From Methanospirillum sp. (GTDB taxonomy: Archaea > Halobacteriota > Methanomicrobia > Methanomicrobiales > Methanospirillaceae), in the NCBI GenBank assembly GCA_028679485.1, contig JAJRBL010000023.1, positions 1 to 7,381 on the forward strand: a DNA stretch of 7,381 nt. The letters are read 5' to 3'. The translations under genes and the position numbers were made by a program. The notes under the pieces were generated by a model. The model saw nothing but the letters and a program-made list of their open reading frames with translations, did not search any database and was not told where the DNA came from. Positions 1 through 5,359 of the stretch are shown here, one piece after another; position 1 is the first letter of the stretch; every line of letters begins with the position of its first letter.

Positions 1-843
1 CATCTCCATCCTGCCGGGCAGTGCCCTGAAACCTGACAGCCTCTCCGGGGAGAATCCGAGGAGGAGGGCAGCAGCGCAGGCAAGCATAAGCGGGGTTTTA
101 TACCCGGCAAGCCTGAAAAGAGGATTTGAGAAACTTCCGTCAATTCCCTGGTACCGGTACGAGCAGGCATCCCCATCGACCGAGACGAGATCCGTAACCC
201 TGGTACACCTCGCGTGGAGAAGTTCCACGTCAGGTGGAACCAGGACCGGAAGAAGGTGCGAACTCTCCCGTTTTATCCCGAATGCACTTTTCTTCCCCGA
301 TGCAACCGGGTAATCCTTTCCCGAGGTGAGGATTCCGAGCTTTCCTGTCCCGCAGAACCCCACGGAGATCTCGCCAATAAACCATCCGCCTTCCGGGATC
401 ATCTCCGATGCACAGAGCAGGGATGCAGGTGTTATCGAATATCTCGCTATCTTTTCCCTGTCCGGGTACCTGACAAGACCTGCAGACGTGTGCAGGAGCC
501 CGGGACCAGGAAGGAGATACGCGAGGGCTGCTGCTGTTGTGGACTTCCCCAGGGCCCCGGTGATCTCGATAACCTGGCGGCCTGCCAGACCGTCTTTCAG
601 GAGCCACCTGACGATCTGGTGATGGGAAACCACGGGAGCAGAGATCTCTGAAAGAAGCGGAAGATCCGGGTCCACGTGAACCGGGCATCCTACCAGGTCA
701 TACCGGCGGAGGTGTGCCTCACTCTCGGATATCCCGTCAGAATGCCGGTATATGTCTATACAATCCACATCATGACCGGACCGGGAAAGGTATTCAGCCA
801 GAACCCGGCCCCCATGAATGGTATCAAGGATGAGAATCCGCAT
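1..843 (-). CDS. cfbE: Coenzyme F430 synthase CfbE, Mur ligase-like (C-terminus cut by window edge)
   Basis: This is the N-terminal 281 residues of a Mur ligase-like enzyme; the gene continues past position 1. CfbE catalyses the last, ATP-dependent step of coenzyme F430 synthesis, closing the final carbocyclic ring of seco-F430 to give the nickel cofactor of methyl-CoM reductase. Seen in the sequence: an N-terminal Rossmann-like start (MRILILDTIHGG), a P-loop T-G-A-L-G-K-S-T at residues 95-102, a GEISVGFCGTG segment near 157-167, a GKKSAFGIKRE stretch near 183-193, and a Mur-type PGRME motif at the cut end. The ATG (843-841) shares one base with the cfbA stop TGA, so the two are surely co-transcribed and probably translationally coupled. 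The P-loop differs from the usual TGTxGKTT of Mur-type ligases. The identification rests on motif pattern and on the cfbA neighbour; a generic Mur-like ligase is the only real alternative. Confidence 0.9.
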   Translation of the reverse strand, partial: MRILILDTIHGGRVLAEYLSRSGHDVDCIDIYRHSDGISESEAHLRRYDLVGCPVHVDPDLPLLSEISAPVVSHHQIVRWLLKDGLAGRQVIEITGALGKSTTAAALAYLLPGPGLLHTSAGLVRYPDREKIARYSITPASLLCASEMIPEGGWFIGEISVGFCGTGKLGILTSGKDYPVASGKKSAFGIKRESSHLLPVLVPPDVELLHARCTRVTDLVSVDGDACSYRYQGIDGSFSNPLFRLAGYKTPLMLACAAALLLGFSPERLSGFRALPGRMEM

Positions 844-1244
844 CAGATCTGTTTTAATGCAACCTGGGCATTTTCAACCATTAAATCTGCGAGAAGTGGT
901 TTCGGTCCGATGGGATCGGCATATACCAGTTGTATCTGCCGGTTGTTTGTGGTAAAAGTGGTCTTCTTCTGCCCCGGGGCGAGGCCGAGAATCCCCGGGA
1001 TATCTTCGTCGATATGAACCCCACGTGCAAGAAACAGGGGAACTACGGCAAGGGAGCCGATATCGTCATTTTTGAACTGTTCAAGCGATGTCTTGATATC
1101 AGGCTCGTTAAACTCCATGAATCCACAGCGTACCAGGTAATCGGGGTGGTTTTTCGCGATAAGATCTGCCGTCTTCGTGATCAGGTCCTTATTGTATTCT
1201 TTTTTGCTTCCATGTCCCACAAGAAGAATGCCTGTTTTAACCAT
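843..1244 (-). CDS. cfbA: Sirohydrochlorin nickelochelatase CfbA (small CbiX type)
   Basis: A 133-residue single-domain class II chelatase of the archaeal CbiX-small type. It inserts nickel into sirohydrochlorin, the first committed step toward coenzyme F430; family members also insert cobalt in vitro, so it may serve cobamide synthesis too. The N-terminus GILLVGHGSKKEYN carries the first metal-binding histidine (H11), and RGVHIDEDIPG carries the second (H77). The length matches the half-size family that works as a homodimer. The ATG has no convincing Shine-Dalgarno upstream, but a TATA-like box lies about 28 bases before it, which suggests a leaderless or very short-leader transcript. It heads the cfbA-cfbE operon. 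Confidence 0.95.
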   Translation of the reverse strand: MVKTGILLVGHGSKKEYNKDLITKTADLIAKNHPDYLVRCGFMEFNEPDIKTSLEQFKNDDIGSLAVVPLFLARGVHIDEDIPGILGLAPGQKKTTFTTNNRQIQLVYADPIGPKPLLADLMVENAQVALKQI

Positions 1245-1267
1245 CCTGAGAAGTTATTACTGCTCGT

Positions 1268-1277
1268 CTTAAAATAG
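1268..1277 (-). promoter_or_regulatory. TATA-like box of the cfbA-cfbE operon
   Basis: On the minus strand this reads CTATTTTAAG. Its centre is about 28 bases upstream of the cfbA ATG, so transcription would start at or next to the start codon. That fits the absence of a clear ribosome binding site. Inferred from position and base composition only. Confidence 0.5.
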
Positions 1278-1282
1278 TTACC

Positions 1283-1295
1283 AAATGTGACATTT
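1283..1295. promoter_or_regulatory. Perfect 13-bp palindrome, candidate operator for cfbA
   Basis: AAATGT-G-ACATTT is a perfect inverted repeat with a one-base centre. It lies directly upstream (minus-strand sense) of the cfbA TATA-like box, where archaeal activators or repressors often bind. A metal-responsive regulator would make sense for a nickel chelatase operon, but nothing in the sequence identifies the regulator. Confidence 0.35.
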
Positions 1296-1378
1296 CACCC
1301 GGTTTAAGATACCTCTGCCTGGGAGACGATCTCTTTATGGGTATACCTGTCTCGTAGGGCAGATCCGGGGAGAGATAC

Positions 1379-1386
1379 TTATAGTA
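1379..1386 (+). promoter_or_regulatory. TATA-like box of the mmp9-citG-DUF447 operon
   Basis: TTATAGTA lies about 39 bases before the ATG of the marker 9 gene. A start site about 27 bases downstream would give a leader of roughly 12 bases containing AGGG (1412-1415) as the ribosome binding site. Assigned by position and composition. Confidence 0.45.
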
Positions 1387-1405
1387 ATTAAAGATTGATT
1401 ACTAT
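1381..1405. promoter_or_regulatory. Perfect 8-bp inverted repeat over the mmp9 promoter
   Basis: ATAGTAAT (1381-1388) and ATTACTAT (1398-1405) are exact reverse complements separated by nine bases. The left arm covers most of the TATA-like box and the right arm ends next to the inferred transcription start. This layout suits a repressor operator. The arms are A+T-rich, so some chance contribution is possible. Confidence 0.4.
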
Positions 1406-1420
1406 GGACCCAGGGATATA

Positions 1421-2524
1421 ATGGACAATTTTTTTGATATCTGTATCGGAGATATACCGGTAAAGTCGCCGGTTGCGGTTGCTTCCATGGCGGGTATCAC
1501 GGACGGGTCGTATATCAGTGACCTTGCAGATTATATCGGGATTGGATTCATCGGTGGCTATGCCATCGACGAAAAGACCATCCATGCAGCAAAGGATCTC
1601 ATCCGCCAGGGAAGGGATGAGTTTCTCCCGGGAAACGTGACCGAAGAGATCAGGAAACAGGTGGCATTGGTACAAAAATCCGGTGTAGTTCCCGGGGTAA
1701 ACATCCGTGCCTCGGAGGCAGGATCCCTGGTAACACTTGCCCGGGAACTCGGGAACGGCATTATCTATGAGATCGATGCACATTGCCGTCAGAAATTCAT
1801 GATAGATGCCGGATGCGGGGAATACCTCCTTCTTCACCAGGAAAAACTCGTCTCATACGTACAGGCCCTCAAGATCGCCGGAGTCCTGGTCTCGGTAAAG
1901 ATCCGTGCCGGAGTCGCCTCAGACGATCCCGAACTTGCAAGACTGCTCTGGAGGGCCGGGGCAGATATTCTCCATATCGACCTCATGGAGTTCACCCATG
2001 AGTATATCAGGAAGATACGCAATGTCACGCCGATCTTTATCATCGCAAACAATAGCATAAACACCTTTGAAAAGGCAAAAGAGATCTTTGCCCACGGTGC
2101 CGATATGGTCTCCCTTGCCCGGCAGTCCGATCCGGTCACCCTGAAGACCCTGAACGAGACTATAACCCAGTATACAAGGGAACACGGATGGTACAATGCC
2201 CCCAAGCAGCTCTGCAGGGGAGGGGACATCAGGTCCCTCGCCTTCTGCTGCATGCCGGTAAAACCCTGTCCCCTCCTTCCCACCCTTGATAAGTACCAGA
2301 TCTCCCCGCAGGAGTTCGTATCGGTGAAACAGGAGGGAGTCAGGGGAACACCGCTTGAGCAGGGAGCAAACACCTGTTTCGGAAGCCTTGCATACTGCTG
2401 CAAGGATACCACGCCCTGCATGTTCAGGGACTCGACCCTTAAGCAGGAAGGGATCAGGAGATCCGTTTACATGAACCTGAAACGGGATCTCTCCCGGAAG
2501 ATAATGCAACATATATTCTCATGA
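1421..2524 (+). CDS. Methanogenesis marker 9 protein: Dus/DHOD-like TIM barrel plus cysteine-rich domain
   Basis: A 367-residue protein of unknown function that, from family knowledge, is restricted to methanogens. Residues about 8-240 look like a flavin-type TIM barrel of the dihydrouridine synthase/dihydroorotate dehydrogenase class: PVAVASMAGITDG near the start, EIDAHCRQ at 117-124, VSVKIRAG at 157-164, ADILHID at 181-187, and the ANNSINTFEKA...GADMVSLAR phosphate-binding region at 209-234. The C-terminal part is the marker 9 domain, with two copies of an L-A-[FY]-C-C-x5-C motif (273-283 and 323-333). Each has an extra upstream cysteine (C265, C319), giving eight in all, which suggests iron-sulfur or other metal binding. 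An AGGG ribosome binding site sits 5 bases before the ATG. The end overlaps the next gene by ATGA. Substrate and reaction are not known; a cofactor-related redox or modification role is inferred. Confidence 0.88.
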   Translation: MDNFFDICIGDIPVKSPVAVASMAGITDGSYISDLADYIGIGFIGGYAIDEKTIHAAKDLIRQGRDEFLPGNVTEEIRKQVALVQKSGVVPGVNIRASEAGSLVTLARELGNGIIYEIDAHCRQKFMIDAGCGEYLLLHQEKLVSYVQALKIAGVLVSVKIRAGVASDDPELARLLWRAGADILHIDLMEFTHEYIRKIRNVTPIFIIANNSINTFEKAKEIFAHGADMVSLARQSDPVTLKTLNETITQYTREHGWYNAPKQLCRGGDIRSLAFCCMPVKPCPLLPTLDKYQISPQEFVSVKQEGVRGTPLEQGANTCFGSLAYCCKDTTPCMFRDSTLKQEGIRRSVYMNLKRDLSRKIMQHIFS

Positions 2525-3339
2525 GGCCTGATATTACCCGGACGGAACGAGCCCAGATGGCGATGGCATTCGAGGTATGTTCCTGGAATAAACCCGGAAA
2601 TGTCGATAGATGCCATGATTATGCAGATACGAGACTGGAACATTTTCTGGCCTCGGTTATCTTCTGCCGCAGTGCCTTCGAGAGGGCTGAACGGGGAGAA
2701 GGAAGTATCGGGGCATTGATCCGGGAAGCAACCATACTCACCGGAAGGCATAAGGGGGGAAACACCCATTTCGGTGCCTTCATACTGCTCATTCCCCTGA
2801 TCATGGGTGGCGATATCCCCGGGGCAACCCGGCTGGCCGGTCTGACCACCCTTGATGATGCCCTTGATTTTTACGATGCCTTTGCACACACGGCAGTTCG
2901 TGTCCGTGAGACTGATGAACTCGATATCAACGACCCGGAATCCCGGAAACGGTTGAGAGAGAGTGGAATGACCCTGTTTGAGGTCATGAAACACTCTTCT
3001 CCTCACGATATGGTGGCCAGGGAGTTCATCTCCGGCTTTCCTCTTACGAGGTATACGGCCGATCTCCTTTATGCACACAGGGAAAAGGAACATCCGATCT
3101 CCCATGTCTTCCTTTTACTCCTCTCAGAGTATCCAGATACCTTTATTGCGAAGAAATACGGGAATGAGATCTCTGAACTCGTCAGGATGAAAGCTGCGGA
3201 TGTCAGGGCAGGAAAGATGGAGCCCAGGGTATTTGATGAATATTGTATCGGGAACGGGTATAATCCCGGTTCTCTTGCAGACATCATGATCGCCGGCCTC
3301 TATGTTGCAATCGGAGAAGGATGGGAATGGGATCACTAG
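2521..3339 (+). CDS. CitG-like triphosphoribosyl-dephospho-CoA synthase family protein
   Basis: A 272-residue member of the CitG/MdcB family. Characterised bacterial members transfer the 5-triphosphoribosyl group of ATP, releasing adenine, onto dephospho-CoA to form the prosthetic group of citrate or malonate lyase. Family motifs are clear: E-V-C-S-W-N-K-P-G-N-V at 18-28, GGNTHFGAFILL at 79-90, and a C-terminal YNPGSLADIMIAGLYVA. No citrate or malonate lyase gene is visible, so the acceptor is probably different. Its place between marker 9 and DUF447 genes points to a methanogen cofactor. The ATG overlaps the upstream stop (ATGA) with no good Shine-Dalgarno of its own, implying translational coupling. 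It ends in TAG (3337-3339), with an in-frame TAA twelve codons later (3373-3375). The family call is firm; the reaction in this organism is not. Confidence 0.87.
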   Translation: MRPDITRTERAQMAMAFEVCSWNKPGNVDRCHDYADTRLEHFLASVIFCRSAFERAERGEGSIGALIREATILTGRHKGGNTHFGAFILLIPLIMGGDIPGATRLAGLTTLDDALDFYDAFAHTAVRVRETDELDINDPESRKRLRESGMTLFEVMKHSSPHDMVAREFISGFPLTRYTADLLYAHREKEHPISHVFLLLLSEYPDTFIAKKYGNEISELVRMKAADVRAGKMEPRVFDEYCIGNGYNPGSLADIMIAGLYVAIGEGWEWDH

Positions 3340-3935
3340 TATACGATATCCTGCAGGAAGGAATCAGTGAAGTAATCGCCACAACACGGTATAATGCAGC
3401 TCCCATGGGGATTATCAGGAAAGGAGAGGATTTTTCCCTGATTATCTTCAAGACCAGCCACACCGCAGAGAATATCTCCCGTGAAAACCGGGTTGTTGCA
3501 CATATCGTTCAGGATCCCGAACTTTTTGTCAGGGCTGCCTTCGACGATCTCTCTCCTGATGTTTTTGTCGAGGATACCGCAGGAGATATGGAGATCTGCC
3601 GTCTTAAAGGGGTAGATAACTGGATTGCGTTTACAGCGTGTATTAAACATGAAACACCGGAGAAGGTATTTGTCAGGCTCGAACCGGTACATGCAGAGTT
3701 CTCTCCGGTCCTCCCTTTTCCGGTCCGCCGGGGAATGAACAACCTCATTGAAGCGGCGGTACATGGAACCAGGTATATTATCTCCCGGGATCCTGCCCTT
3801 GCAGAATTAATCCGCCATCACGGCGATCTGGTCATGCGTTGTGGCAGCCAGTCAGAGAAGGGATCGCTGAGACTCCTCTACCAGTACCTGAATCAGGTCT
3901 CCCCTGACCCGGGGTTTAAGATCACCAGGCACTGA
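3321..3935 (+). CDS. DUF447 family protein, FMN-binding split-barrel type
   Basis: A 204-residue protein of the archaeal DUF447 family, whose solved members, as I recall, have a flavin-reductase-like split barrel that binds FMN. The N-terminal half shows the usual pattern: GISEVIATTRYNAAPMGII near 14-32, then HTAENISRENRVVAHIVQD around 46-64. A short helical C-terminal part (about 137-204) begins with RRGMNNLIEAAVHGTRY. It overlaps the CitG-like gene by 19 bases. Two in-frame ATGs, 3321 and 3327, both follow the same GGAGAAGG (3313-3320), so the start could be either. The pairing with a CitG-like gene is, from memory, also seen in tetrahydromethanopterin or methylotrophy gene clusters of bacteria, which suggests a role in one-carbon cofactor synthesis. 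No reaction is assigned. Confidence 0.85.
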   Translation: MGMGSLVYDILQEGISEVIATTRYNAAPMGIIRKGEDFSLIIFKTSHTAENISRENRVVAHIVQDPELFVRAAFDDLSPDVFVEDTAGDMEICRLKGVDNWIAFTACIKHETPEKVFVRLEPVHAEFSPVLPFPVRRGMNNLIEAAVHGTRYIISRDPALAELIRHHGDLVMRCGSQSEKGSLRLLYQYLNQVSPDPGFKITRH

Positions 3936-3985
3936 CCTGATCGATAGTTGTAAACGGTAGATCACCAAACGGCTCACGCAGAACC

Positions 3986-3991
3986 TATAAA
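3986..3991 (+). promoter_or_regulatory. TATA box of the dtdA-ftsZ-secE-spt5 operon
   Basis: TATAAA, preceded by GAACC, sits about 43 bases before the dtdA ATG in the 95-bp gap after DUF447. Transcription would start near 4014, leaving a short leader with AGGTATC (4024-4030) as an imperfect archaeal ribosome binding site. Confidence 0.6.
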
Positions 3992-4030
3992 CTCTGTTCC
4001 AGGGAAATATGGTACGAGATCTCAGGTATC

Positions 4031-5359
4031 ATGGCAATGCATGTTTATTCTCCAAAAACCCTCCTTGTCAGTTCAAAACAGGACCCGGCCGGGACGCTCA
4101 TTCATGAATAGATCTGCCTGCTCCTGGCAGAAAGACCAGACCTCTTCTCCCTGTTTCAGCACCAGTACGCTGATGAACGGCTTATCTACCTGGAAGGTCC
4201 TTCATTATCTTCAGGTGCAGACCGGATACTCTTCTTGTCACGCCATGCGAGCCAGCAGCCCAGGCCGGTTCTCACCGTTCACGTGACCGGGAACTTTGGT
4301 CCTGCGGATTACGGGGGCACTCCCGGTACCCTGACTCCTGCTGTCACTCCTCTCATGCATGCCCTGCTCAGGGGTCTTGTCAAGTATGCCCCTCCCGGGT
4401 ACGAGGTGATGTACGAGGCAACCCATCATGGTCCTACCCGGGTGCCGATACCCTCCTGTTTTGTCGAGATCGGGAGTACTGAAAAGGAATGGCATGACCG
4501 GGAAGGGGCGGCAGCGGTTGCAGCGGCGGTTCTTGACGCCGTGCTGACAGATCTGCCTGATGTCATTCCCCTGGCAGGATTCGGCGGTACCCATTATGCC
4601 CAGCGGCAGACCGAGATTACCAAGACCACGAGAGGAGGATTCGGCCATATCATGCCCTCCCGTGATCTCAGGTACCTGACCCGTGAACTCTTTGACCTGA
4701 TGGTCTCTGATTCCGGGGCAGCTGCTGTCTACCTGGACGGAAAATCCCTCTCCGGCCCGGAAGAGAAGAAGATTACGACCTATGCACGGGAGAGAGGTAT
4801 ACCAGTTCTCGGCCAGGGAGATCTCCAGCGGTTAAACCGGCTCCCGTTCTCCCAGTACCTTGCGGTAAAAAAACTGGCTGAATCGGTTGTTCCAGGGTGT
4901 AATATTGTGATTCACGCCCTTGATGACGCTCCTGACCCGGCAGTCCTCGAGATTCCCGGGGATCTTCTTGAAGAGGTGATGCGTGCAGTACCTGATGATT
5001 TTATCGCCTCCCTCGACCGGTATCCTCTCGCCAGGATCACCGGGGGGGGAAAGGCATGTCATCCGAAATTCATCATCGATGGAGGAAACGAAGCAGAAAT
5101 ATCGGATGAATTAATACATCTCTGTGTAATATTGGTACAGAGCAGATATGACTGTTCATTTGATGGGGATTTTTTTGTCATCAGAAAAAAACGGTTTGAT
5201 GCCAAAAAGGCTGAAAAACTGGGGATTCCGGCAGGCCCTCTGTACGGCGATCTCATGGCGGGCAGACCAGTGACCATGAACGGTTCCGTCGTTGATCCTG
5301 AAATGGTGCTCATGATGACAGAGAAACGTATTCATATTCCAAAGAGGCAGGAAAGATGA
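4031..5359 (+). CDS. dtdA: D-aminoacyl-tRNA deacylase (archaeal DTD2/GEK1 family), interrupted by in-frame TAG at codon 27
   Basis: The enzyme removes D-amino acids from mischarged tRNAs. If codon 27 is read as an amino acid the protein has 442 residues. Family motifs, numbered from the ATG at 4031: SSKQDPAG at 14-21, LSRHAS at 69-74, TVHVTGNFG at 82-90, EATHHGPT at 129-136, [11 protein letters not shown] at 144-154, [11 protein letters not shown] at 185-195 and FGHIMPS at 204-210. A C-terminal extension of about 200 residues follows, as in other long euryarchaeal forms (from memory). TAG at 4109-4111 splits the frame. Sequence before it matches the family N-terminus and sequence after it continues without shift, so this is a single-codon interruption. 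No in-frame ATG lies between the TAG and the core motifs; only TTG 4235 or GTG 4283 could restart, and neither has a ribosome binding site. It may be a functional readthrough or pyrrolysine gene, a young pseudogene or a sequence error. The end overlaps ftsZ by ATGA. Confidence 0.85.
4109..4111 (+). other. In-frame amber codon within dtdA
   Basis: TAG falls between GAA (E26) and ATC (I28) in the dtdA frame. Possible origins include CAG to TAG by one transition, or a genuine sense TAG. The rest of the dtdA frame is open to its TGA at 5357-5359. Confidence 0.9.
4113..4131 (+). other. Hairpin immediately downstream of the dtdA amber codon
   Basis: TCTGCC (4113-4118) and GGCAGA (4126-4131) pair perfectly around the 7-base loop TGCTCCT, starting one base after the TAG. 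It may influence readthrough or be a coincidence of the coding sequence. The pairing is visible; the function is inferred. Confidence 0.35.

Noticed and set aside
214..1277. Plus-strand open frames at 214-651, 676-1017 and 930-1277
   Set aside because: They lie antisense to cfbE and cfbA, which have clear family motifs; the antisense translations are rich in Arg, Pro and Cys with no recognisable domain.
1340..1347. GGTATACC palindrome in the divergent intergenic region
   Set aside because: An isolated 8-mer palindrome not aligned with either promoter; weaker than the two repeats reported.
1834..3105. Long minus-strand open frames at 1834-2421, 1919-2512 and 2467-3105
   Set aside because: They are antisense to the marker 9 and CitG-like genes, with no recognisable motifs or start signals; codon bias of the true genes explains them.
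3920..3942. Imperfect hairpin at the DUF447 stop codon as a terminator
   Set aside because: The stem needs a 3-base bulge, is only 4 plus 3 base pairs and has no T-run after it.
3952..3972. AAACGG direct repeat in the gap before dtdA
   Set aside because: Two 6-mers 15 bases apart are too short to separate from chance without comparison to relatives.
4100..4109. ATTCATGAAT palindrome running into the TAG
   Set aside because: A 10-base palindrome in coding sequence; it may be coincidence, and it overlaps the amber codon by only one base.
4031..4234. A frameshift as the cause of the short dtdA
   Set aside because: The N-terminal segment and the core are in the same frame (204 bases = 68 codons apart), so the only lesion is the TAG codon.
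4041..4286. 81-codon open frame on the plus strand over the dtdA N-terminus
   Set aside because: It is in another frame from the recognisable deacylase sequence, has no family resemblance and no ribosome binding site. It is a shadow left visible because the true frame is broken by TAG.
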